A DNA stretch of 64,000 nucleotides from Geosiphon pyriformis (taxonomy: Eukaryota; Glomeromycota; Glomeromycetes; Archaeosporales; Geosiphonaceae), in NCBI GenBank assembly GCA_016748015.1, contig JAAOMT010000295.1, positions 378,604-442,603 on the forward strand, given 5' to 3'. Positions 19,908-31,451 of the stretch are shown here, in pieces. Position 1 is the first letter of the stretch, and every line of letters starts with the position of its first letter. A model generated the notes under the pieces. It was not told the DNA's origin. It did not search any database and saw nothing but the letters and a program-made list of their open reading frames with translations. Position numbers and translations under genes: made by a program.

Positions 19908-22900
19908 TTACAAATAATCAAAATGATTAAAAATTTTAAAAAACAATAGTAGTTACTTGTATTTACTATTATTATACTAAACTTTTTGTAATTTTAAATA
20001 AGATTTTCTTAATAATATCTAGTTTTTTTCTTAATATAAATAATAAAAACAATAATATATTCTCCAAAATAAATTAAAATTAATTATTAATTATGTTGTT
20101 AAATATAATGTCTTTTGGAAAATTATTACTAGTTTTAAAAGCAAAATAATTTATTAAATTATCTAATTTTAAAAATTGGGCTAATTAAATAAAAATTAAA
20201 TTAATTTTTTCTTTTTGTTTTTTGGTACTATTACTAATAATGCCTAAAAAATAATTTCTAATTATTAAAAGTTTTTAAATAAGAAATTTTTACTTTAATA
20301 TTTAGTATTATTTTTAAAATTAAATTGGTTTTTGTTAATTTTTTGTTTCATTTATTGTTTGTTTTTATTAAATTTAAATCTGTTTTTAAAGATAATATTA
20401 AGTTGTTTTATATAGATTTTGTTTTTAAGTTTTTTTTAAATACTACTATTAAAATTTTTATTGATAATTTTTTTTAATTATATTTAAGATTACTAAATTT
20501 TTTATGATAACTTCTGTTTTTTTTTTTTTTTTTTATTATATTTTATAATGTTTTTTTTGGCATATTTTTTAATAATATTAAAAATACTTTTGGTGTTTTT
20601 GGTATTATTATTTTAATTAAGTAAAAATTTGCTAATTTATAATAATATATTATTATTTATTTCAAAATTTTTTTTTGCTGTTGTTGTTTTTAATAACTGG
20701 TTTGTATTAATTAAAAAAAATAGTGTTAAAATTTATTTTTTACTTAACTAAAAAGAGATTATTATCTTAAAAAATATTTTTAAAGCTAAATTGGTTTATT
20801 TTTTTTTAATCGTATTGCTTTTAAAATTAGTAATTTAATTTTTTAAGTTGATAATTATATTTGTTTTATTTTTTATTTTTTTAATTCTTATTATTATTCA
20901 TGTTTTGTTGTTTTAATATTTAACTTTTATAAATTTTTAAATTTTGCTATTATAAAAACCAATATTTTATGCAAATATTGTATTGGTAAAAAACTCTTAA
21001 ATATTATTATTGTTACAAATATTAGAGTTTAAATTATTTGTTTACAGATTACAAAATATTATTATTATTATTTCTTAAATTGTTTGTTAAGTTTATTATT
21101 AATTTTAAACTTTTTGTATTATTATTTATTAATAAAAAATCTTATAATAAGATTTTTGTTTTTTTGGCTTTTTTTTTGCTGCTTTTTTTGCTGCTTTAAT
21201 TGTTGTTTTTAAAATTAAATTTAAGTTGAATTCTTTAAAATTTTTGATTTTAAATTTGGCTTTTTTAATTAAATTTATTGTTAAATCAATTAGCTTTTTA
21301 ATTATATTAATATTACTAACTAATAAATCAAGTTAAATTATATTTTTAATTTTGTAATATTTTGGATTTTAAATATAATTCTAAATTTAAATTTTTAATT
21401 TTATAAGTAGTTTGTAATTTTGTAAATAGTTTTTAATTTTAATTTTAATATTTAAAATTTTTTTTAACAATATTAATACTATTGTAATCAAAAACATCTT
21501 AGTATAATTTACTTATAAACAAATATTTGTACATAATTACTAAAGTAAAAAAATATATATATTATAAAAAAATATTTCAAAAAAAATCAAAAATTTTAAC
21601 ATGTCTAATCAAAAACAAATATTAAAACAAGTATCAAGTTTTTCTATACAACTTAATAAAAAAAATAAAAAAAAATAGTAAACCAAAGTTTATAATCTAA
21701 AAAACATATATTAAATAAGAACAACAAATATTACAAGAATATTATAATACTACTTACAACTTTTGTAACAAGTTTTAATATAAAAAATTACCAAAAAAAT
21801 ATGAAAATTATTTAGCAAATTTTTGTTAAAAAGTTTTAACTAATATTTAAGATTTATTTTTTAATTGTTTAATTATTTAAACTATTGATAATAATTTACA
21901 AAAATCACTTAAAATAAATTTAATGATTATTTTGTCTAATTCTAAATATTTAAAAAGTAAATTAAAGTTGTTAATTTCATTGAAAGTATAAAGTTAACTA
22001 AAAAAACCAATAAAATAAATTACATACTTATCAAAGCTTTTGTGGTTTGTAAAATTTTATAGCAGATTATTGAAAATCTATTTTTTATTAAATTTTTTAA
22101 AACACTTTAACCAAAATATATATTATTTTCGAAAGATATTTTATCTGAATAATTTTTGGCTTAAATATTAATAATAATAAATTAGCAAGTTATTAGAAAA
22201 TTAAAAAGTCAAAAAATTTTAATATTGTGTAAATTATTTATTTAGAAGCTTAAACAATAAAAAATTAATATTAATATTACTAATTTTTATTAATTTTTTT
22301 CAGTTTTTTTATTTAAGTTTATAATAAATAAACTAGATAAATCAATTTGAAATATTGTAATTTATATTTTAAATTATTATAAATATATTTAAAGCCTTAA
22401 AAATCTAATAAAAAAAAGCCATATTCAAAATTTATTAACTTAAAAACCAAAATATATAATTAAAACTATTAGATTAAGTAAGTTTTTTACTATATTTATT
22501 AATACAAAGTTAATATATAAGCTGTATAATATATAGTAACTATAAAATACAAGTATATAATTAATATAAGATATATTATATATACAATAAATTTTATTTT
22601 TAAAGACATATATAAAACTTAATTTGTAAATAAAATATTATAATAATTAAACACAATAATTAATTACTTTAAAATAGTTATTAAGCTAATAAAAATACAT
22701 TCTTATTTATTTTTTAAATTAATAATACTTATTATTATATAATAAAAAATTTGGCTAAAAAATTTTAAGTTGAAAAAGTAATTTAAAGCAATAAATTAAA
22801 ACTTAATAATATATTATATATAGCTATACAAATTCAATTTTGTGCTATAAAATTTTTTTGAAAATTATAAATATTAATACTTATTATAATTTTTAAAGTA

Positions 22901-23188
22901 AATTTATTTTTTAATACTTATTTTATATTTTAGATATATTATAACTTTTCAAACCTATTTTTATTTTTTTTTTGAATATTTTAAGAAATTGTGTTTTTTT
23001 TAATGATTGTATATACTATTTTTATCTTATATTCTTTTAAAAAAACAATTGTTAATTTAGAATTTTATAATTGTATATTTTTAAACTATTTTATAAAACT
23101 GGCTTAATTAAATATTATTATTAAAAAATTATTTGTTACAGATTATTGTATATTTTGATAGCAATTATTTATTATATTTAACAAATAT
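18838..23188. other. Dehydrogenase promoter side, then long A+T-rich decayed DNA
   Basis: The first 130 bp or so are ordinary intergenic sequence upstream of the dehydrogenase gene. From about 18960 the DNA is nearly pure A+T with no legible gene. T-rich and A-rich halves alternate, as in the decayed retroelements elsewhere, but I could not align this part to the families in the window. Confidence 0.6.
19848..19908. repeat. (TTA)n microsatellite
   Basis: About twenty uninterrupted TTA/ATT units inside A+T-rich decayed DNA. A similar (TAA)n tract lies at about 45436-45471. Confidence 0.9.
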
Positions 23189-24008
23189 TATTATAGATGA
23201 TTATTTAAATAGTTAAAACAAATAACAAATCTGTAATTTGGTACTAAATTGGTAATTATAATAATAATCTTTAAAAGTTTCGAAATCTGAAAATTTGAAT
23301 TAAGTTTTTTATATAATAAACAAAAATTTATTTATTATTGTCTTCTGTAAATTTTTTTTTAATATAATAGCCAGTTTAATTTAACAGTTATGCTTTTTTG
23401 GTAAGCTATTCTTTAAATTTTTACTCTTGTTTTATAGGTTTTTTATCAAGTTATCTTTAATTTTAAAAACTTAGTGCTTAATTTTTGTTTAATTAATTAG
23501 TAAACACAACAAATAAAATAAAATAAAACAAAAAAAATTAAGAAATTAATATCTTATTAATAGTTATAATCAAAAACTATTGTTTTATAATAATTAAATA
23601 TCAAGTATTATCAACATAAATTGCTAATATAACAAATACTAATAAATAATTTAATTAAGTAATAATGATAATATAAATTAAGAAGTAATTAATGATTTTA
23701 TTAATAAATATATACATTTATTTTAAGTAATAGTAAATTAACTTTTGAAAAAAATAGAAAAAAAAAGATTAAGTTTTTAATTGTTGTTTTTTTTTTTATT
23801 TTTACTGCTATATATATAATTTTTATTATATAAAATTTCTTAAAATTTTTAAATTATTTCTATAGAAGTTTTTGGAATTCTAAAATTCTGTGATTCTTAT
23901 TAAGAATATTTTTAAAATCTTGAAATCTGTAATTTCTTTTTTATTATACTTATTTTTAATTAGCTATTTATTTAATTTATTGTTTTTATTATTATTATAT
24001 AAGTAATA
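23189..24008 (-). repeat. LTR of decayed gypsy family A copy 2
   Basis: Aligns with the reverse complement of the family A LTR over its length. The start TATTATAGATGA stands for TGTTACAGGTGA and the end GTAATA for GTAACA. Landmarks such as 'AAATAACAAA', 'GGTAAGCTA', 'AGTGCTTAAT' and a degraded GAATTCC array near 23870-23935 are kept. Most differences from copy 1 are C-to-T or G-to-A. As the element runs on the minus strand, this is its 3' LTR. Confidence 0.85.
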
Positions 24009-24626
24009 ATATCTCTTTTTTTATTAAGTTCTATTAAAACTACTCAAATTTTTTTCTTAAATTAATTTTATTACTTTTTTTTCTAAAATTGTATTAACAA
24101 TTTTAATTTGTAATTTTTCAAACTAAGTATTAATAATTTTTTTATTAATTAATTGTTATTATGTTTATTATTAAGTATAATAGTATTTTTAAATAATCTT
24201 AAAATTCTGTTTGTAATTAGTAAATTGTTTTTGTATATGTAATTAAATAGTTTTTTTTTACAAATTATTCTATTTGCTATAATATAATTAAATTGAATAT
24301 TTATTTGGTTTTATTTATATATAAATTCTAAATATTTAATTATTTTTTCAAGTGGTAATAGCAAAAGTTTCTAAAAAATTGTTGTGTTTATTGATTTCAA
24401 TTTTTTTTGATTATCTTTTAATATAATATAATTATTATTTAATTTTTTAATATTGTTTTTATTTTATTTTTTATTTTATTTACTATATTTTTAGATTATA
24501 AATGTATTTAGTATTATAAAATGTTTTAGAATTTTTGTTTTTTTTTTGTGTTTTTATATTAGATAATTTATTTATTAATTATAATTTTTATATTCAATTC
24601 TTAATGTTTTATAAGTTAAAATAATT
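24009..24626 (-). mobile_element. Internal end of gypsy family A copy 2
   Basis: Follows the LTR with a degraded purine tract and aligns with 55817-56430, the equivalent part of copy 3. It is the remains of the C-terminal extension, with no open frame left. It is interrupted by LINE copy 2 and resumes at about 31452. Confidence 0.75.
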
Positions 24627-24636
24627 AAAAAAATAA

Positions 24637-24701
24637 AAAAACTTCTTTCTCTCTTACCTCCAAAAACTCCAACGAGTTATTTTCTGAAAAAAGAAGTTTT
24701 T
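24637..24701 (+). promoter_or_regulatory. Conserved LINE 5' UTR stem-loop, copy 2
   Basis: Perfect 12-bp arms at 24637-24648 and 24690-24701 with a 41-nt loop. Arm sequence and place are the same as in copies 1 and 4, although the loop has diverged. Confidence 0.65.
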
Positions 24702-24786
24702 GTTTTTTTTTTGTTAGTATTATATCAACATTTCTTTAACTAATAACTCTTTTGTTGTGGATTTGAAGGCTGCTTTTAGTGGCAGT

Positions 24787-26622
24787 ATGTTAAAGAAAAA
24801 GGTGTCTAAAGGTGCTTTTCATGGTCCTGCTGGTGGTTCTTTTACTCAAAAGAAGAAAGTTATTCTTGGGAATATTAAACATTCTGGCGATGAGCAGAAC
24901 ATCTTTCTGAAGTCTGGTTTTGGTAATAGTGCTTTTTCTGATGTGGAAAGCTTATCTGGTAATGAAAATAACGTTAATATATCTGGTGGTGGTGATGGCT
25001 CTCTTCTGGGTTCAGCTGTTAATATTCCAAAGACAAATAGATTAAGTACTAACATGAATTTTGGCTTCTTTCTCAGTTCCCCCAACTTTGCCATAGATAA
25101 AGAAGTGAAATCTCTTCCATCTCCAATAAAGAAAGCCTCTTTTGATAGCAAATGGGTCAATCCTATTATCATCAAAATTCAAGTGGAGGTGTCTGTCAAA
25201 AAATCTTTTGTCTTAGATATCTATCTTTCAGCTGTTGAAGGCAAATTGGTAATGGCGAAAACTCAATTAATCAGGAAAATTTTTTCAAAAATCAATGGTT
25301 TTGGGGGGGCCACTACTCTCTCAAAATTTGAAGGAATTATCTAATTGACATTTACTTCTGAGGAGAGCATGAGAAAAGCTGCGTTATTGGCCAAAAAAGA
25401 AGGGATCATCATAAACAACGATGTGAGGAAACAAGGGCTTCGTTCAGATTGGGCTGTGGTGATCAAAAAAATTCTCATGAACACACTTAAGGATATAATC
25501 GTCACCGCAGTAGCCAAATTTGGTGAAATTAAATCAATCAAAATTCAACTAATCAGTTTATGGCAAAAGGCTGTAGTGGAATTCGCCAATTCTGATCAAG
25601 CTGCGCAGTTGGCATTAAAATAGTTGTTCTTTATTGGAAAAGACTCAGTTTGTGTGACTATGGCTGTGAAAAATCGTGATACATGGACATTTAGGGATCA
25701 CTTCAGAGCATTTCTGTTTACTTTGTTAGTAGGAACAACTGTACATAATCTTGACACTCTTTTGAATAGGGCAGATGGTAGAACTTGCATTATTAATCAT
25801 TTTTTAGACACTGGTAATAGATTTCACTGTGCTGTGGTCGGCTTTAAATCTGAGAGAGATTTGGATTCCGCCTTTCATACTGAGTCTATTTTTGGTGGTA
25901 TGCAACTCTCTTGGGCTAGATTAAATTTGGTTTAGTGTGAGAGGTGTGGGCCTTTTAGACATTTGGTACTTGAATGTGATGCTCCTGCTAATAATATGCC
26001 ATTATCATCTTTGGCTAAATCTTCTAAAGGTTTTGTTTCTAAGAAAAGACGTCTCCAGCTGGCTAAATTATATCAAAAAAAGAATGTTCTGATCTCTCGC
26101 CTTGTTGCTTTTGGTGGAAAATCCTGGGGCCAAGTAGTCTTAGTGGCAACTTCTCTCTCTCATGGCTTGTCTGTTGGTTCTGGCTTAAGTTTTCTCCTTT
26201 CTTCACATCATGGCTTTGGTGATGTCTCTTTTTTGAATGACCGCTTGGCCTCTTTAGAATGCTTATTAGAGCTTCTTTCTGACCGGGTGTCTACCATCAT
26301 TAGGCATCTTGCCGGTGTTGAACTGGTGCCTCTGGTGTTCTCATCTCTTACTTCTCTTTTCGATGCTTCTGCATCTTCGGCTTTAAGTTTAGACTCAGAT
26401 ATGGTTTTGGATGGTGCTTTGATGTTGTCTGCTCCTCATCTCTCTTCTGCTGCCATTGTTGGTGAGTCTACTTTTGGTTCGAGTAGCTCCAAGGTTCTTA
26501 CTGACAAGGTAAGTGGTTTGGAATCTAAGTTAGCATCCTTGGAAGCTTCTATTGGTTCAGTATTGGCTCATTTGGATAATATGTGCTTTAGTTCAGGTGC
26601 TTCTTTGCTTTCTTCATCTTAA
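24787..26622 (+). pseudogene. LINE copy 2 ORF1 (two RRM-like domains and CCHC knuckle)
   Basis: One frame with stops at 25342 (TAA), 25621 (TAG) and 25933 (TAG). The two TAGs stand where LINE copy 4 has Trp. I chose ATG 24787 because it lines up with the ORF1 start of copy 4. Domains: a basic Ser/Gly-rich N-terminus, a conserved block ending 'SKINGFGGATTLSKF', an RRM-like fold (about 25440-25620, 'DWAVVIKKILMNT', 'LWQKAVVEF'), a second RRM-like fold (25624-25935), then an intact knuckle 'CERCGPFRHLVLEC' (CX2CX4HX4C, 25936-25977). A Ser/Leu-rich tail includes a coiled-coil-like 'LESKLASLEASI'. The product would coat LINE RNA. The stop overlaps the ORF2 start as TAATG (26620-26624). Confidence 0.88.
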
Positions 26623-29600
26623 TGAGTAACCTGGTTTGAAAATTTGCTACATGTAATGTTCAGGGTCTCAATGTTTCTGCAAAGCAAGTGGATATTTTCT
26701 ATTGGCATGTGGATTCTGGCTTTACAATATCTTTTGTAATTGAAACAAAATTAAGATTCTCTGTTGGTTCGTGAATTAAGGATAAATATGAAGGTGTCCA
26801 TATCTTTACTTCTGGGTTGGATGTTGGTTTTCTTAGTGCTGGTGTAGCTGTCATCATGAACAATTCTTTGGTCCATCATGTCTCTAAAGTTGAGAAAGTT
26901 CCTGGCCGAGTTGTTGCTGTACGGCTTTTGTTTAAGAATAAACTTTTGGTTTTTGTTATTGGGTTGTATGCTGGTGCTTCTTCTGGTGTTTGTTTTGGTC
27001 AGGCTTCTGAGGTAAATTCTCTCATTGTTAAGGCTGTTAACTTCAGCACCTTTGTTGTTTTGGATGGGAACTTCAACGAAAATGGATCTGGAAGGAATGC
27101 AAACTTCAGATTCTGTTCGAGTTTGGGTTTGGTTAATTCATTTTCTGGTCATCCTTTGGTTGGGGCTATCACATGAGGTAATTCTAGAGGGGTTGAGAGG
27201 ACTATTGATTTCATTTTTGTTAGTAAAAATTTGGTTTCTGCTGTGGCTGGCCATAGAGTTGGCCCAGTTTCGGACTTTTTCGACACTGATTACAATGCTG
27301 TTATGGCCTTTGTTGGTTTGGGTGGGCTTTTGAATATTCATTTGAATAGCTTGTGCAAGCAGACTAACAAAAATTACTGGAAGTTTAATATCAAGGATGC
27401 AGATGTTAATGGATGGTTTCGTTTCAGGGACTGCTCCTTTGTCATGGTTTTGGGAATGAAAGATAATTTCCTTGCCACTGCTGCTGAACAAGATCTGGAT
27501 GCTATGTGGTCTCTACTGGAAAAGGTGTTGGTAGATTCTGCAGATAAAATTTTTTCTCAGTGTTGGTTCAGTGAATTTCAGTGTTCGAAAAATAAACAAT
27601 CTTCTAAGTTTCTGGGCTTGAAGTTGCTGATTGTCAAAATTGTCAAAAAGTTTGACTTGGCTGATACCTTTGGTTTTAATTGTCTTGTGAGAAAATGGTT
27701 TACATTGGATGCTGACAAGGCTCTCATGTTGATGAATATGGTTCAATTGGATTGGGGGAAGGTTGCTGTTCTTAAGTTCTTGTCAATCATCAAAAAAGAG
27801 TACAAAAAGTCCAAATTGTATGAATTGAAATTAATGCAGGAGGCTTCCATCAGGGAAGCTATTGAAAAGCACATGGAAAAGTTTTGTTCTGACAAGGATA
27901 GCATGATCAGGAGTGTTTTGGATTGGCCCTTTCGAAAGGTTGTATTGGATTATTTAGTCATTGATAATGAGCTTGTTTTGGAGTCTAAGAAGGTAAAATT
28001 GAAAGTTAACAGTATCATGAAAGACTGGACAAGAAGACAGATGGTGCCTTCAGTGTTGTCTGATCTCTGGGCCCATCAGTATGCCCCTTTGGCTTATGTT
28101 AAGGACAATGCTTTTTCTGGTGTTATGAGTACTATCACTTTGAATGAATTGCTTTTGGTTGTTAGTGGTTTGCCTGATGGCAAAGCTGCTGGCTTGTCTG
28201 GCATTCCTAACAAACTTTAGAAATGGGGTGGTGAGAAAGTGATGAAGTGCCTCTTGGTTTTGTTGAATGTGTGTTTGTCTGTTGGTTCAGTACCTGCTTT
28301 ATGGAAGAGGGTCTGGGTCTTAATGATCCCAAAACCTTATGATTGGGATGGAGTTCTGACAAACACTCACCCCATTACTTTGATAGAGATGGCCAGAAAA
28401 ATTCTTTCTAAGATTCTTTCAGATAGGATTTCTTTTATGTGCAGTAAGTTTGGCATTCTCCATGGTGACAATTTCTTGGTATTAAAAAGTACTTCAACAT
28501 AATTTCCTGTTTTTGCTGTTGGATTAGTGGTTGAGAATGCTCTTAAGAAAAATAGAGAACTATGGTTAATTTTGCAGGATATGTACAAGGCATATGATTC
28601 TATTGGTTGGCACCACCTAAGAGCTAGTCTGTGTCATATCAAAATGTACAGCAGGTTTATTGACTTTTTTGGTAGCATTCATGAGAACAGGGTTAATAGG
28701 GTAATAACTGATTTTGGTCTTTCGAGTGGTTATAGGGTGCATGATGGCCTTGATCAGGATGAAGTCTTCTCACCTCTTCTTTGAAGAATTTTTTATGATC
28801 TGCTCTTGTGTGAGGTTAAAAGGCATGAGCATCTGTGTGGTTATCATATTAATACTAAGTTTGTGGCAAGAACTGGCAAAATTGAGAATGGTGGTAGGAT
28901 GTCTTTCTTTTTTGCTGCTGGCACTTTTGTGGATGATACAATTTGGGTTGGGGATTGTCAAGCTTCCATGCAATATGCTTTAAATATCACTAGTGAGTTT
29001 TTTTATATTAATGATATTTCCATAAACAATGAGAAAACAGTGGCTATACCTATTAATCAGGGTGTTAAGGTTGCTACTTTGAGTATAAGTGGTTAGCCAA
29101 TTTCTATTGCTAGGAAGGACAAAGCTCACAGATATTTGGAAATTTTTTTGTTAACTGAAGAGTTGTCCAAACCAAGTTTGGCCAAAGCTCATTCGGATGT
29201 TCATTTTTTTGTCAACAGGATGCTCAAGAAGGTGATCACGGATAAGCAGTTTTCCTATTTGGTGTTGGCTGTTTTGCAGCCTATTGTTAATTATCATATA
29301 CAGTTTAGTTTTGTTTCATCTAGTGTTTGCCACAAGTGAGATGATTTAGTTAGGAAGGGCTTCAGATTTAAGGCACGTCTACTTTGTGACTTTCCTGATG
29401 CTGCTTTGCATCATCCCTCTTTGTATAGTCTAAAATCTTTTGAGCAGGTGCAGTCTGAAGGGAAGATGGCTTTCTTGGTCTCATTTGCTAATGCATCTGG
29501 TGTTCTTGGCTGCTTATTTGAACATAGGTTTTTGGACTTGCAGATTCTAAGTTGGATCTCTTTGAATCTTTTTCAGTATCCTGTCAAGTTGTGTGTTAGT

Positions 29601-31313
29601 CCAGTGAACAATTTTTTAGCAAGTGTTGTGAAAATTTTAATGAATATTGATCTCTCTTTAGTAAACAACCTCCCCAATGCTTTCCATCATTCTGGTCATT
29701 TTCCAATGTTTTCAATTCTTGAGAAGTCTTTGTACTTTGATTCTGTTCGTTCTTTTAAGCATTTTGGTGTTGCTTTCAGCAATCAGCTTTTTGATAAAAA
29801 GGGGTTGTTGTTGGATTGAAAAACTTTTTGTCGTTGGAAGTATTTAGATCCATGGGGCCCTGTGCCTCTTTGGTTTATGGTTGCTTCTAAGTACTTTCTG
29901 GATCAGGGTTTTCTTTCCTTTTGCTTATCTGTTGCTGTTCAATCTGGTGGTTTGAACATTTTGGAGTCTGATGTGTTCTCCTCCGTGCAGGATGGTTTAC
30001 ATGAGATTTGGTCTGGCTGTTTTGAGGCATATACGGATGGGTCTTTAAAAGGAGCTGGATCTGCTGATGTGTCAAGTGGTGTGGCTGCGTATTTTCCAGC
30101 TCTGGGATTGGGTGTTGAAGTCAAAGTTTGTGGTCTTTTGTCCTCTACTATGGTGGAGTTGCAGGCTGTTGCTCTGGCTTTGAAATGTGTTTTCTCATCT
30201 AGTTCTGTGGTGTTGTATCTCGACAGCCAAGCTGCTATTAATGCATGTGTTTCTGAGATGTTGCTTGAAGTTCCGGATTTTTGCAATTGCTGCTGGATCG
30301 AAAGGAAACATGTTTTCGATTTGATTAGGAATAAGGATCTTAGTGTAAGTTGGGTTAAAGTCAAAGGTCATGCTGGTATTCTTGGCAATGTGAAAGCCAA
30401 TAGGTTTGCAGGAGAGGCTGCCTGCTCTTTTTTTGTTTTGCCGATAAGAATATGGAAGTGTTTTTTGGTGGCTGATGATACTGTGGTTTCTGACAATGCC
30501 CATCACTTTGTTAAGGATGTGTTTAGGTCTATTTGTTATGCTCGTTGGGAGGCTGGTCCTGGTCAGGATGTGGTTTCAGCTAACATGTTGGAAGATTTTG
30601 ATTGGGCTGCTTCTGCAAAGATCTGGCATCCTGACTCACACATGGTTGCTGGGTTTACTAGCCACAAGTTGGCAGATCTTCATACATATTTGATAAAGGC
30701 ATTGCATAAGAGATTACCAGTGGCAGTTAGAAAGAGACTGTATAATAGATATTATCCGGGTGTTCAGTGTTTGTTGTGTGGGGAGGTGGAGCTGCCGGAC
30801 CATGTTTTCACTTGTTCACAGAATGTTTATATTCAGAGAGAGATTTTGCTGGAGGCTTCCATGCACTGGGCTTCTTTGGTTGGTGTTCGTGACCTGTCCT
30901 CCTCTTCTGTTCTTCAGTTCCTTAATTCTTGTCATTTGGACATTAGCAGATACTCGGTTTTATGTAAGAGTTTCATGATAAAGGTTTGGTGTGCTGAGAC
31001 AGCAGATGTTTTTGATAATATTAAAAAGGCTTCCTGTGTTGTGGTTGATTTTGTGAGGTTCTTGGTTGAGTTGTATTGATCTAGGGTCTGGTTAGTTAGA
31101 TCTAGATTCAGAGTGGACATGGAAAAGGCTGGCTTGGTTGGTAATAATGGTTTGGTGTTGGGTTTGTCCTGTTGTGTGTCTTCTGTGCTTTCTAATGGTA
31201 TGGTAAGAATGCTTAGCATCACTGAGTCTTTTGCTGTCAGTTTTGGCTGTCTTAGGCCTTGTCTCTTTTTTTCAGATCTGGATGATAAGCCTTGTGTTAA
31301 TATTAATGTGTAG
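26622..31313 (+). pseudogene. LINE copy 2 ORF2: endonuclease, reverse transcriptase, RNase H, Cys-His motif
   Basis: A single 4.7-kb frame with no indel but about ten nonsense codons. Those near 26634, 26772, 27174, 28218, 28782, 29337 and 29817 are Trp in another LINE copy, and 28498 is Gln. The endonuclease spans about 26640-27340 ('DGNFNENGSG', 'NSRGVERTIDFIFVS', 'FFDTDYNAV'). RT spans about 28170-29340 and keeps its catalytic residues ('MYKAYDSIGW', 'FVDDTIW' near 28928). RNase H spans about 30030-30430 ('AYTDGSL', 'MVELQAVAL', 'LYLDSQAAI', 'KGHAGILGN'). Near 30766-30813 is a conserved 'CLLCGEVELPDHVFTC' metal-binding motif. Order and domains fit the I/Tad group of LINEs. The last stop at about 31077 probably replaced Arg; the frame ends at 31313. 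Confidence 0.92.
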
Positions 31314-31451
31314 TGTTGTTTTGTCTGGCCTGAGTGACTAGTCACATGTTGTTGATGTGTAAGTTGCATTTAGTTTGGGTCACTTAATTTGGCTCTATGT
31401 ACTAGATAGCAGTTGGGCTTTACTCATTAAATGCTTATAAAAAATAATAAT

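Larger units (their letters stand above)
24627..31451 (+). mobile_element. LINE copy 2, full length
   Basis: A roughly 6.8-kb non-LTR retrotransposon with 5' stem-loop, ORF1 (24787-26622), ORF2 (26622-31313) and an A/T-rich 3' tail of TAA units (about 31436-31451). It is inserted in decayed gypsy family A copy 2, whose sequence continues on both sides in register with copy 3. The flanking A/T-rich repeat AATAATTA (near 24619-24626 and 31452-31459) is the likely target duplication, but its exact ends are ambiguous. Both frames are unbroken by indels yet contain nonsense codons, so this copy cannot move on its own. Confidence 0.92.

Noticed and set aside
19848-19908. CRISPR-like or other structured repeat array
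   Set aside because: It is a simple TTA microsatellite; no spacers or direct-repeat units anywhere in the window.
20300-21500. Possible old LINE relic on the plus strand
   Set aside because: T-rich stretches look faintly like decayed ORF1, but no block aligned convincingly.
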